Source of the DNA: Holophagae bacterium
Lineage (GTDB): Bacteria > Acidobacteriota > Thermoanaerobaculia > Thermoanaerobaculales > Sulfomarinibacteraceae
Reading direction: 5' to 3'
NCBI GenBank assembly: GCA_030637505.1
Contig: DAOWGJ010000045.1
Span: forward strand, 1-20,857
DNA length: 20,857 nt
Positions 6,765-13,724 of the stretch are shown one piece after another (within the stretch, counting starts at the first letter, position 1; each line of letters begins with the position of its first letter). A model generated the notes under the pieces. That model worked only from the letters and a program-made list of their open reading frames with translations, made no database searches and had not been told where the DNA came from. A program made the position numbers and the translations under genes.

Positions 6765-6800
6765 GCTGGGACGCTAGGAAGCCAGGAAGCTGGGACGCAA
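6765..6800 (+). repeat. GCTGGGACGC decamer-type repeat, copy 1
   Basis: This 36-base stretch consists of GCTGGGACGC-like decamers (GCTGGGACGCTAGGAAGCC followed by AGGAAGCTGGGACGC). A second copy at 10921-10956 matches at about 30 of 36 positions and also lies directly behind a plus-strand gene. Similar GCTGGGA-type decamers are scattered through other bacterial genomes; their function is unknown. Confidence 0.6.
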
Positions 6801-6810
6801 GACAAAAGAG

Positions 6811-6884
6811 CCGGTAGGGTGGGCCTTGGCCCACCATTGTGAGATCCGAAAATTTGAACTGGTGGGCCAAGGTCCACCCTACGG
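6811..6884. repeat. Inverted repeat with GTAGGGTGGGCC arms
   Basis: The left arm (6811-6835) and right arm (6861-6884) are reverse complements apart from one base change and one extra base, around a 25-base loop. Each arm also contains its own palindrome (GGTGGGCC/GGCCCACC type), so either one long cruciform or two small hairpins could form. This is REP-like and probably mobile within the genome; it could also stop transcription from either side. Confidence 0.7.
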
Positions 6885-6926
6885 TTTCGCTGTGGCCGGT
6901 CCCTTGGACCGGGCGCCGGTTCCCAG

Positions 6927-6951
6927 CCCACTCCGGCTCAGCCGGAGCGGG
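6927..6951. terminator. GC-rich hairpin at the end of the acyl-CoA synthetase gene
   Basis: CTCCGGCT-C-AGCCGGAG (6931-6947) is a perfect palindrome, extended after one mismatch by CCC/GGG to 6927-6951. It begins a few bases behind the minus-strand stop codon. There is no T-tract on either strand, so it is only a candidate terminator or transcript-end stabiliser. Confidence 0.4.
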
Positions 6952-6954
6952 TCC

Positions 6955-8727
6955 CTACCTCTCGTACATCCCGTCGATCAGGTCCTGATGGTCCTGCTCG
7001 ACGACACGGCGTTTGACCTTCATCGTCGGGGTGAGGTGGCCGCTTTCGATTGAAAGCATCAGTGGGAGTACGGTGAACTTCCCAACCTGTTCGTAACGGG
7101 CGAGGCTCTCATTGGTCTTGGAGATCACGTCCTCGAACAGTGCCACGACCTCGGGGAGCTTGGACAACTCTTCGGTCGTTTCGCCGTGCAGGCCCTGTTG
7201 TTTGGCCCAGGAGGCCAGTTCCTCCTCGTTGGGCGAGATCAGCGCCACCATGAAGGGTTTTTTATCGCCGATCAATACGACGTTGTCGACGAAGATTGAT
7301 TGCTTGATCTCGTTTTCGATCGGCTGTGGCGCGATATTCTTGCCGCCGGCGTTGACGATCAAGTCCTTTTTCCGGTCAGTGATGCGAATGAAACCATCGT
7401 CGTCGATCTCGGCGATGTCGCCGGTCAAGAAGAATCCATCCTCGTCGAAGACCTCGGCGGTCTTGTCGGGCAAATTCCAATAGCCTGTCATAACGGAGGG
7501 GCCGCGAACGCAGAGTTCACCGTCGTCCGCAATCTTGGCCTCAACGTTGTCGATCACCTTGCCGACGGTTCCCAGTCGCGTCATGTTCGCCGCGGTACCA
7601 TTGACGGCGATCACCGGTGAGGTCTCGGTCAGGCCATAACCTTCGATGACCCAGATACCGATCGAGTGCAGGAATTCACCGACGAACTGCGGAAGGGGGG
7701 CGCCGCCGGAAACGCAGAGCCGGACTCTGCCACCCATGCCCTCTCGGACTTTCGAGAGCACCAGTTTCTCAGCCAATTTGTAGGCAAGACCACCTGGTTC
7801 ACGCCCGGCGAGTCTCTCAGGATAGGCCTTTTTGCCCTGGTTGATGGCCCAACTGAAAAGGGCCCGGCGGATTGCCGGTGCCGCAGCGACCTTGCCCTGG
7901 ATCTTGTCGTGAATCTTCTCGAACAGCCGGGGCACACTGGCGAAGACCGTCGGTTTGATCTCCGCCAACAAGTCGGCGACGTGATGTACTGAACAGTAGG
8001 CCTTGGGAACCGCCACGTACATATAGAGGTAACCCACCATTCGCTCCAAAACGTGGCACAGGGGCAAGAACTCCAACCCAAAATCACCGTCTGATGTGAT
8101 TACAGCCCGTGTGGCCGAGGGAATCACGTTCTGTACCAGGTTTGCGTGTGTCAGTTCAACGCCTTTGGGGTTTCCGGTGGTCCCCGAGGTGTAAATCAGG
8201 GTCAGGGTGTCTTCCGGTTTGACCTTCTTGGCCCGTTCCCAAAAGAGGTCGCCGGCATCTTCGCAGTCGCCGCTGTCGACGACTTCATCGAGGGTCAAGA
8301 CAACCTCGGCCGTCTCTCCCTCAATCTGGATCAGGGTCTTCAGGTCGGGGCACTGGTCCTTGATTTTGAGGAATTTGGCCATCTGCTCGGCATTCTCTGC
8401 GATGGCGATTTTGGCGCCGGAATCCTGGGCCTGGAAGGCTATCTGCTCGGCGGTCAGGGTTCCGTAGATCGGGACGTCGATGGCGGCGTGGACGATCGTC
8501 GCCAGGTCAACCATGTGCCACTCGGGCCGGTTGTCCAACAGCATCATCAGGCGGTCACCGCGTTTCAGGCCCAGCTTTTCGAGTCCCACCGAGAGGAACG
8601 ACGTGCGTTCGAAGAACTCCTCTGTCGAAAAGACACGCTTGCCACCGGGAAAAAAATGGAAATAGTGTTCTTTTCGCGGCTTTTCGGTTTCGAGGCGGTA
8701 GATATCGAGGACGTTCTTGACGGTCAT
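6955..8727 (-). CDS. fadD: Long-chain acyl-CoA synthetase (AMP-forming)
   Basis: The 590-residue product has the full AMP-binding enzyme signature: P-loop YTSGTTGNPKG (179-189), YGLTETSP (364-371), TGD at 435-437, hinge DRKKDLI (451-457) and the C-terminal catalytic lysine in TPTMKVKRR (about K570). Length and order fit the roughly 600-residue FadD-like fatty acyl-CoA synthetases, which activate fatty acids with ATP and CoA before beta-oxidation or lipid synthesis. No transmembrane segment stands out; peripheral membrane association is usual. The ATG is preceded by GAAGGAG, and it overlaps the stop of the TetR gene (ATGA), so both are read from one transcript. The TetR operator upstream suggests induction by long-chain acyl-CoA. 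Exact chain-length preference cannot be read from the sequence. Confidence 0.93.
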   Translation of the reverse strand: MTVKNVLDIYRLETEKPRKEHYFHFFPGGKRVFSTEEFFERTSFLSVGLEKLGLKRGDRLMMLLDNRPEWHMVDLATIVHAAIDVPIYGTLTAEQIAFQAQDSGAKIAIAENAEQMAKFLKIKDQCPDLKTLIQIEGETAEVVLTLDEVVDSGDCEDAGDLFWERAKKVKPEDTLTLIYTSGTTGNPKGVELTHANLVQNVIPSATRAVITSDGDFGLEFLPLCHVLERMVGYLYMYVAVPKAYCSVHHVADLLAEIKPTVFASVPRLFEKIHDKIQGKVAAAPAIRRALFSWAINQGKKAYPERLAGREPGGLAYKLAEKLVLSKVREGMGGRVRLCVSGGAPLPQFVGEFLHSIGIWVIEGYGLTETSPVIAVNGTAANMTRLGTVGKVIDNVEAKIADDGELCVRGPSVMTGYWNLPDKTAEVFDEDGFFLTGDIAEIDDDGFIRITDRKKDLIVNAGGKNIAPQPIENEIKQSIFVDNVVLIGDKKPFMVALISPNEEELASWAKQQGLHGETTEELSKLPEVVALFEDVISKTNESLARYEQVGKFTVLPLMLSIESGHLTPTMKVKRRVVEQDHQDLIDGMYER

Positions 8728-9359
8728 CCGGCGGCTCCTTCGTGGAATTCACACGGCACGATTCCCTGAAAAAGCATCTTCAAGAGAGGCCCCTGATATT
8801 GGGTGAGGTCGCCGGGCTCGTCTGCCAAAAGCCACCGATTGACCAACTCATCGACGGCGCCGAAGATCACGTTGGTGGCCAATCCGGTGTTGACGTCTCT
8901 CCGGAAACTCCCCAAATCTTGGCCCTCCTTGACAATGTCGTTCAGGAGGCTCAAATACTCGCCGAGTTTACCACGGGAGAGGAGCCGCATGAATTTCCTG
9001 GAGTGGCGGGTCTCGATCTGAAGCACGTGTGCCAGTGCCCGATCTCTCCCCAAGGCCTCGAGATGAAGGCGGACCATTACCTTGAGTTTGGCCAGCGGGT
9101 CGTCGAGACGCTCCATTTCCTGCTTCAACTGGTCGATGAACCGTTCCAACGCATCGTCGAAGACTGACAGCAGAAGGTGCTCTTTGCCGTCAAAATAGAG
9201 GTAGAGCGTACCGTCGGCCACGTCAGCCGCCTTTGCGACGTCAGTCATACGAGCCGAGAAATAGCCGTCCCTGGCGAAGACCTCAATCGCAGCCCTGAGG
9301 ATCTTCTTCCTTTTGAATTCCCGCGGTGTCAATTTGCGAGCACTGTCGCTTCCGGGCAT
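8724..9359 (-). CDS. TetR-family transcriptional regulator, FadR (YsiA)-like
   Basis: The 211-residue product has a TetR helix-turn-helix at residues about 18-65 (ILRAAIEVFARDGYFSARMT through VADGTLYLYFDGKEHLL) and an all-helical ligand-binding C-terminus. Co-operon placement with an acyl-CoA synthetase and a palindrome of the TGAATGA-N4-TCATTCA type in its leader match the TetR-type FadR regulators of fatty-acid degradation, which release DNA on binding long-chain acyl-CoA. The ATG at 9359 is chosen because GGAGGGG precedes it. The in-frame ATG at 9386 lies inside the operator and close to the likely transcript start. The ATGA overlap with the synthetase gene shows coupling. Autoregulation is therefore expected. 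Confidence 0.9.
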   Translation of the reverse strand: MPGSDSARKLTPREFKRKKILRAAIEVFARDGYFSARMTDVAKAADVADGTLYLYFDGKEHLLLSVFDDALERFIDQLKQEMERLDDPLAKLKVMVRLHLEALGRDRALAHVLQIETRHSRKFMRLLSRGKLGEYLSLLNDIVKEGQDLGSFRRDVNTGLATNVIFGAVDELVNRWLLADEPGDLTQYQGPLLKMLFQGIVPCEFHEGAAG

Positions 9360-9370
9360 GGCCCCTCCAG

Positions 9371-9390
9371 ATGAATGAACGCTCATTCAT
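9371..9390. promoter_or_regulatory. FadR-type operator palindrome
   Basis: ATGAATGA-ACGC-TCATTCAT is a perfect inverted repeat with 8-base arms. It resembles the published consensus for TetR-type FadR (TGAATGA-N4-TCATTCA). It overlaps the last two bases of the -10 element and covers the expected transcript start of the TetR-synthetase operon, an ideal place for a repressor. It is about 40 bases from the divergent aminotransferase promoter, so that gene may also be affected. Confidence 0.85.
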
Positions 9391-9417
9391 AGTTTCGCAC
9401 CCGAGGTGATGTGTCAA
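9389..9417 (-). promoter_or_regulatory. Sigma-70-type promoter of the TetR-acyl-CoA synthetase operon
   Basis: On the minus strand TTGACA (9417-9412) is a perfect -35 and AACTAT (9394-9389) is a fair -10, 17 bases apart. Transcription would start near 9382, inside the operator palindrome, leaving a leader of about 22 bases before the chosen ATG. Confidence 0.65.
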
Positions 9418-9424
9418 GGGGGAA

Positions 9425-9439
9425 GAACGTTGGACGTTC
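9425..9439. promoter_or_regulatory. Palindrome GAACGTTGGACGTTC over the aminotransferase -35
   Basis: GAACGT-TGG-ACGTTC is a perfect inverted repeat with 6-base arms. It covers the -35 hexamer (TTGGAC, 9430-9435) of the plus-strand promoter and differs from the FadR-type palindrome 35 bases away, so it may be the target of a different regulator. Confidence 0.4.
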
Positions 9440-9457
9440 ATCTCTCCTTGCTATCAT
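9430..9457 (+). promoter_or_regulatory. Sigma-70-type promoter for the aminotransferase-like gene
   Basis: TTGGAC (9430-9435), a 16-base spacer and TATCAT (9452-9457, five of six to consensus) lie 22 bases before the ATG at 9480, with a GGGGGAG ribosome-binding sequence between. The -35 is weak, compatible with a regulated promoter. Confidence 0.5.
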
Positions 9458-9479
9458 CTCCTCCGAGGGGGAGCACACC

Positions 9480-10919
9480 ATGGAACGAGGTCGATCCAAC
9501 GCCCGGTCCAAACGCCTTGAGGTGTTTGCGAGATATCGCGATTTGTTTGCCAGTGCGCCGATAAGGCTGATGAGTCGGACGGTCAGCACGATGCAGTCTC
9601 TCGGCTACGACGATCTGGCCACCGCGATCGGTGACCTGGATTGGAGAACGGTCCCGGCCGACGATCCGGAGGACCCCGGTCTCCGCCAGGACTGGGGGTC
9701 CCTGCTGGATTCTTCGTTCGAGCACATGGGTGGGTGGCTCCGCCAGTTGTCTGCTCACCCGATGGGCTACAACCTGGACTCGCTGGGTTATTCCACGGTC
9801 GTCAAGGGTTGGTCCGAGATGTGGTCCCACCAACTGGGAATCCGGTTCGAAAACGCCGCACGCTCGACGCCGCAGATCTTCGTCTTCCACGGTGGCAACC
9901 AGGCTCTTCAAGCGGCTTTGCTCGGGGTTGCCGAGGCCAGAAGGGACCGGGTCGGCACGGCGGAGCCGGCGACCATTCTTGTGCCGATCCCCACTTTTCC
10001 ATGTCCACTGGATCAAATGGCTCTTCAGGGGATGAAGGTCCATCTCTTGGCGCCGCACCTACGCGGGATGGACCCTGATGCGGCCGATGTAGCCAGGGTT
10101 CCCGAGGGGACCGAGATCGACGGCGTTTACGTGATGCCGGTCAACAACCCGACGGGCCGCACACTGGAACCGGCGAAGCTCAAGGCCTTTGTGGAGGCCG
10201 TGCTCGATCGATGGCCTCACGCCGCGATCATCCTGGACTCGGTCTACGTCCGGCTGCATCCCCGCGATCGGGAACTTCTTGCCTGGTACGAGGATGATCC
10301 GCGCTTCGCCGACGCCATCATCATCATCGATTCTCTGTCCAAGACTCATGGCGTCACGGGCTTGAGAGCCGGCGCCCTCTTGACCCGGTCAGCTTCCTTG
10401 GCCGGCGGCATCACCCGGTACGCGCAGAACATCATGGCCGGGCCTTCCAACGCGATGCAGGCCGTGATGCTCTCCCTGATCGCCCCCTTCGTCACCGGGG
10501 ACCGCGAGCTGGCCGAGCAGCGCATCCGGCTGCAACTCCGCATCGGGCGGCACATGCAACGGCGCAGGCGCCTGTTGCTTCGCCGGGCCTTCATGCGCTA
10601 CGCCAAACTCCTGGATCACGACCAGCCGCTCCTGCCGGATCCCACCGGTTTCGACTGGGAGGGATCGATGTACGCCGACCTTCGCCTGTCCGACCACTGT
10701 GCCGACTTGGCGGAGAAGGCCGGGGTTTCTCCGACCGTCGGTTTCTACCTGGAGACCGGCATCGCCGGCGTGCCCCTGGAGGCTTTCTGCTCCAATCCCA
10801 ACCTCAAAAAGCACGGACTGATCGTCAACGACGATGATGCTGCCCTCGCGAGATTCCAGGAAAATGCCCGGCGTTTTGTGCGCCTGTCGTTCGGCATGAC
10901 GCCGCCGCCGAGGGAATGA
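9480..10919 (+). CDS. PLP-dependent aminotransferase-like protein (class I/II fold)
   Basis: The 479-residue product has the fold-type I landmarks: HGGNQALQAAL (137-147, cofactor phosphate loop), NNPTG (222-226), ILDSVY with D253, the Schiff-base lysine K288 in IDSLSKTHG, R296 in TGLRAG, and a C-terminal RFVRLSFG where a substrate-carboxylate arginine is expected. The enzyme should be a cytoplasmic PLP-dependent aminotransferase or related lyase. It is longer than the usual 390-400 residues: about 90 residues precede the expected N-terminus, and an arginine-rich helix (QRIRLQLRIGRHMQRRRRLL) is inserted in the large-to-small domain region. The substrate is unknown. The ATG at 9480 has GGGGGAG upstream; an earlier in-frame GTG at 9411 would overlap the divergent promoter. 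It is divergent from the fatty-acid regulator, but no functional link is established. Confidence 0.85.
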   Translation: MERGRSNARSKRLEVFARYRDLFASAPIRLMSRTVSTMQSLGYDDLATAIGDLDWRTVPADDPEDPGLRQDWGSLLDSSFEHMGGWLRQLSAHPMGYNLDSLGYSTVVKGWSEMWSHQLGIRFENAARSTPQIFVFHGGNQALQAALLGVAEARRDRVGTAEPATILVPIPTFPCPLDQMALQGMKVHLLAPHLRGMDPDAADVARVPEGTEIDGVYVMPVNNPTGRTLEPAKLKAFVEAVLDRWPHAAIILDSVYVRLHPRDRELLAWYEDDPRFADAIIIIDSLSKTHGVTGLRAGALLTRSASLAGGITRYAQNIMAGPSNAMQAVMLSLIAPFVTGDRELAEQRIRLQLRIGRHMQRRRRLLLRRAFMRYAKLLDHDQPLLPDPTGFDWEGSMYADLRLSDHCADLAEKAGVSPTVGFYLETGIAGVPLEAFCSNPNLKKHGLIVNDDDAALARFQENARRFVRLSFGMTPPPRE

Positions 10920-10920
10920 A

Positions 10921-10956
10921 GCTGGGACGCTGGAAGGCGAGGAAGCTGGGATGCAG
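10921..10956 (+). repeat. GCTGGGACGC decamer-type repeat, copy 2
   Basis: It begins one base after the aminotransferase stop codon and matches copy 1 (6765-6800) at about 30 of 36 positions. Its position right at the stop suggests a small element joined to the 3' end of the gene. Confidence 0.6.
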
Positions 10957-10993
10957 AACCAGGGGCGAAGAGGTCGAGGAGGTCCATAATATC

Positions 10994-11023
10994 GTAGGGG
11001 CGGACCCCTGTGTCCGCCCCTAC
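10994..11023. repeat. GTAGGGGCGGAC palindrome, copy A; possible bidirectional terminator
   Basis: GTAGGGGCGGAC and GTCCGCCCCTAC form a perfect 12-base stem around the loop CCCTGT. The right edge (CTA at 11020-11022) supplies the minus-strand TAG stop of the symporter gene. Related stems occur at 13725-13746 and 13767-13792. It lies between converging genes, so it may end transcripts from both sides, though no T-tract follows. Confidence 0.8.
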
Positions 11024-12660
11024 CCTTCAACCCCATCGTTTCCCGGCACTATCCGACTGACCCCCAACGCAGCCGCAGTGGCGAGGATAAACGCTGGCAC
11101 CAGTTCGTAGAGGTTGTGCATGCCCCAGAGCTGGACCAGGTACCACGCGGCCAGGGTTATGCCGGTGGCGGCCAGGACGGCGGTGACGTGGCCGGGGTTG
11201 AAAGTTTTGGTGACTCGGCCCATCAGAAGAATGACCGCTGCGACAACCAGGGTGATCCACCACAGCCGGTCGAAGAGCAGGGGGCCGATCGAGGTGGGAT
11301 CGGTGATGTTCTTGATGCCCAGTTTCCAGATGACGGTGACGCCGCTTCCCGTCAGCATGCAGGCCATCGCTCCGTACCGGTTGATCAGGTTTGGGCGGAG
11401 AGCCATCAGGGTCAGAGGTGCGAAGCTGGCCCCCAGGCCGGACCAGGCGAAGAGCACGAACCAGAAGACGACGGTCTCGCCCCTGAGGGCGATCAAGACC
11501 CCCAGAATGCCGACGACGGCGACGGTCCATCGCCCGAGAACCAGACTGCGCCGGTCGTCCTGTTTGAGATTCATCGCTCCTTCGACAATGTCATAGGAGA
11601 CCGCCGAGGCGGCGACCAGCAATTGGGAAGAAACGGTGGAGAGCACGGCCGAAATGACCGCAGCCAGCAAAAGACCCGCGATGACGGGATGGACCAGGTT
11701 CAGGGCCAGGGCGATCAAGGCGGTCTCGCCGTCGGCGAGGTCGGGCAGCATCACCCGTCCGACCAGCCCGGCCAGTCCCGCGCCGTAGAACACCGCCACG
11801 CCCCACAGCATGGCGATGATCCGCAACCGTCGCACCTCGCGGTCGTTCCGGGCGGCCATGTAGCGGGTGACGACGTGGGGCATGCCGGGGTAGCCCAAGC
11901 CGATTCCCAACTCGCCGACGATGAAGCCCCAAAGGGCCGGTCCCATGCGCCCCCCGCCGGCACTGAGAAGATTGGGGTCGATTGCAGCCAAGCCCTGGAA
12001 CAACGACCCGAAGCCTCCGAGCCGTGCGACAGCATAGAGGGGAAGAATGACAACGCCCGCTGCGACCAGCAGACCCTGGAAGAGGTCGGTCCAGGCGACG
12101 GCCCGGAATCCGCCCATCAGGGTAACGATCGTGATGACGATGGCGCCAATGATGACGCCCCAGAAATAGCCGGAGGCCCCGAGATCGAGAGTCGTAGAAA
12201 AAGCCTTGCCCGCTGCGGTCATCTGGGAGGCGACATAGATCATCATGCATAGGAGGATGATCGTCGTTGCGGTGATGCGCAGGACGTTTTTCGGATCCCC
12301 CCACCTTCGGGTAATGACGTCGGTCAGGGTCACCGAACCCTGGTCCGCGGACAGCTTCCGCAGCCGCGGGGCCACGATGTAGACGTTGACCAAGTAGCCC
12401 AGGAGGCATCCGGGGGCGAACCACAGACCTGAGATGCCGAAGTGATAGGTCATGCCGACTGCGCCAAGCGTGACCCATCCGGATTCGGAACTCGCTGTCG
12501 AGGAAATGCCGGCTGACCAGGCCCCAAGGGAACGGCCGGCCAGGTGGAAGTCGTCACCCCCGTGGGTGCGACGGCCGGCTAACCAACCGATGCCCAAGAG
12601 TACGAACAAATAGAAGACCATGACGATGTCGATGGTCACCGAGGTGGTCGGATCGATCAT
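11020..12660 (-). CDS. Sodium:solute symporter (SSS family, PutP-like)
   Basis: The 546-residue product starts in the membrane (IDIVMVFYLFVLLGIGWLAG) and has about 13 hydrophobic spans. Signature features of the SSS family are GRSLGAWSAGISSTASSESGW (near residues 40-60), a Trp-rich SGLWFAPG segment, GYPGMPHVVTRYMAARNDRE and the span VISAVLSTVSSQLLVAASAVSYDI, which corresponds to the sodium-site helix with its serine/threonine cluster. It should couple sodium influx to uptake of an organic solute across the inner membrane; proline- or pantothenate-type substrates are family examples, but the substrate cannot be assigned. The ATG at 12660 overlaps the stop of a 39-residue membrane peptide (ATGA) and has no Shine-Dalgarno, so coupled translation is likely. 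The longer frame to 12900 would add an unrelated soluble stretch that crosses the divergent surE start. Confidence 0.92.
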   Translation of the reverse strand: MIDPTTSVTIDIVMVFYLFVLLGIGWLAGRRTHGGDDFHLAGRSLGAWSAGISSTASSESGWVTLGAVGMTYHFGISGLWFAPGCLLGYLVNVYIVAPRLRKLSADQGSVTLTDVITRRWGDPKNVLRITATTIILLCMMIYVASQMTAAGKAFSTTLDLGASGYFWGVIIGAIVITIVTLMGGFRAVAWTDLFQGLLVAAGVVILPLYAVARLGGFGSLFQGLAAIDPNLLSAGGGRMGPALWGFIVGELGIGLGYPGMPHVVTRYMAARNDREVRRLRIIAMLWGVAVFYGAGLAGLVGRVMLPDLADGETALIALALNLVHPVIAGLLLAAVISAVLSTVSSQLLVAASAVSYDIVEGAMNLKQDDRRSLVLGRWTVAVVGILGVLIALRGETVVFWFVLFAWSGLGASFAPLTLMALRPNLINRYGAMACMLTGSGVTVIWKLGIKNITDPTSIGPLLFDRLWWITLVVAAVILLMGRVTKTFNPGHVTAVLAATGITLAAWYLVQLWGMHNLYELVPAFILATAAALGVSRIVPGNDGVEG

Positions 12661-12776
12661 CGGGAGGACCCCGTCTGGCGTTTTTCCATCAAGGCGGCGG
12701 TAACGACACCGACGGTCAACAGCAAGGGAAAGACCCAAAGGAGAATGTGTGCGCCGAGAGTGAGGTGGTGGTCCAT
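12657..12776 (-). CDS. Small single-span membrane protein (39 residues) coupled to the symporter
   Basis: ATG at 12776 opens a 39-residue frame: a short polar start, one hydrophobic span (AHILLWVFPLLLTVGVVTAALM, about residues 9-30) and a basic tail (EKRQTGSSR). Its TGA overlaps the ATG of the symporter (ATGA). Several SSS transporters carry a tiny adjacent membrane subunit or accessory protein; the layout here is the same, though I cannot match this sequence to a named family. No Shine-Dalgarno precedes it. TACACT ends six bases before the ATG, which would give a leaderless transcript. The positive-inside rule suggests the basic C-terminus is cytoplasmic. Confidence 0.7.
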   Translation of the reverse strand: MDHHLTLGAHILLWVFPLLLTVGVVTAALMEKRQTGSSR

Positions 12777-12782
12777 CGGAAG

Positions 12783-12788
12783 AGTGTA
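12783..12788 (-). promoter_or_regulatory. TACACT -10-like element implying a leaderless transcript
   Basis: On the minus strand TACACT is followed by six bases and then the ATG of the 39-residue peptide, so transcription would begin at or next to the start codon. The -35 region is weak (TCGAAG at an 18-base spacing). The same TACACT-N7-start layout precedes the sigma-54 activator at 2571. Confidence 0.35.
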
Positions 12789-12799
12789 GCGGACTGCGG

Positions 12800-12805
12800 T
12801 AGAAT
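12800..12805 (+). promoter_or_regulatory. Possible -10 element for surE
   Basis: TAGAAT matches five of six -10 positions and lies 25 bases before the ATG, ahead of AGGAGG. I see no good -35 match 16-18 bases upstream. It sits within 20 bases of the opposing TACACT element, so the two promoters would overlap. Confidence 0.35.
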
Positions 12806-12830
12806 CCTTCGACTCGTAGGAGGCGTATCG

Positions 12831-13718
12831 ATGCGACGAATGACGATCTTGGTGGTGCTGCTGGTCCTGGCGACCTCGATGACCTGGGCCGGAGAGACAA
12901 AGCCGTTCCACATTCTCCTGGTCAATGACGACGGTGTGGACGCTCCGGGGCTTGAGGCCCTAGCGGTGGTTCTTCACGCGGATCCGGCCTACCGGGTCAC
13001 GGTGGTTGCGCCGACCGACCACCAGAGCGGCAAGGGTTCGGCTCTGACCTACCAGGGAGAGATCGCCGTTCGGCCGCACGGGTCGGTAGGAGGTGCGCCG
13101 GCGGTATCGGTCGATGCGACGCCTGCCACGACGACCCGTATTGGACTGGCCTTTGTACTGGCCGAAGATCCCCCGGATCTTGTGGTTTCCGGCATCAACA
13201 GGGGCGAGAACGTTGGGCGGATCGCCTGGTACTCCGGCACGGTCGGCGCCGCTCGCGAGGCCGTTCTCGCCGGTTCGACCGCGGTGGCGTTTTCCCTGCA
13301 GCTCAACTGGGCTGATCCTCAGCCGAACTTCAAAGATGCCGCGCGCTGGGCCAAACCCGTTGTTGATGCGCTCAGGTCGCAGCCCCTGCCCCGGGGCGTG
13401 TACCTCAATGTCAATATTCCGAAGGACCCGGCATCGATCCGCGGTTACCGCCTCTGTCGCCAGGGTCTCGAGCGTCCCCAGGTGGCAGGCTTCGATCTCA
13501 AGCGCGAAGAGGACGGCGTGCGCTATCTCAAAAGCCGATGGGCGCCGGCGATGGGGAACGGCACCGGGAGTGACACGGCCGCGCTCCACCGTGGCTGGGT
13601 GACGTTGACCCCCTTGAGCCTGGATGCCACGGCCTATCGAGTCTTGCCCGAGTTGACCACGCTGTTCGATTTGAAGGCGCCCCAAGAGAAAGAGGGGGAA
13701 GCGAGTCTTAAACCCTAG
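12831..13718 (+). CDS. surE: SurE-type 5'(3')-nucleotidase with N-terminal signal peptide
   Basis: The 295-residue protein has the SurE core: HILLVNDDGVDAPGLEAL (metal ligands D33-D34 in NDDG), HQSGKG (64-69), SGINRGENVG (120-129, with N123) and YSGTVGAAREA (134-144). SurE enzymes are divalent-metal phosphatases that remove phosphate from nucleoside monophosphates and sometimes short polyphosphate or 3'-nucleotides. Ordinary SurE is cytoplasmic and about 250 residues; this one begins with MRRMTILVVLLVLATSMTWA before GETK, a convincing Sec signal peptide cut near residue 20, so it should act in the periplasm. The ATG at 12831 has AGGAGG seven bases upstream; the longer frame from 12747 would remove that fit. 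A TAGAAT -10-like element lies at 12800-12805. The start codon is 54 bases from the divergent symporter-peptide start. Confidence 0.92.
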   Translation: MRRMTILVVLLVLATSMTWAGETKPFHILLVNDDGVDAPGLEALAVVLHADPAYRVTVVAPTDHQSGKGSALTYQGEIAVRPHGSVGGAPAVSVDATPATTTRIGLAFVLAEDPPDLVVSGINRGENVGRIAWYSGTVGAAREAVLAGSTAVAFSLQLNWADPQPNFKDAARWAKPVVDALRSQPLPRGVYLNVNIPKDPASIRGYRLCRQGLERPQVAGFDLKREEDGVRYLKSRWAPAMGNGTGSDTAALHRGWVTLTPLSLDATAYRVLPELTTLFDLKAPQEKEGEASLKP

Positions 13719-13724
13719 GTTTCC

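Larger units (their letters stand above)
6633..6954. other. 322-base convergent gap filled with repeats
   Basis: No gene is supported between the phosphatase and the convergent acyl-CoA synthetase. The gap holds a GCTGGGACGC decamer-type repeat (6765-6800), a long inverted repeat of GTAGGGTGGGCC type (6811-6884) and a GC-rich hairpin at 6927-6951. It looks like a landing zone for small palindromic elements behind two converging operons. Confidence 0.65.

Noticed and set aside
11116..12252. 378-codon plus-strand frame opposite the symporter
   Set aside because: Its translation is a Gln/Gly/Asp-rich run with no fold or motif, it has no ribosome-binding site, and the minus strand encodes a clear SSS transporter. 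Long antisense frames are expected at this GC content.
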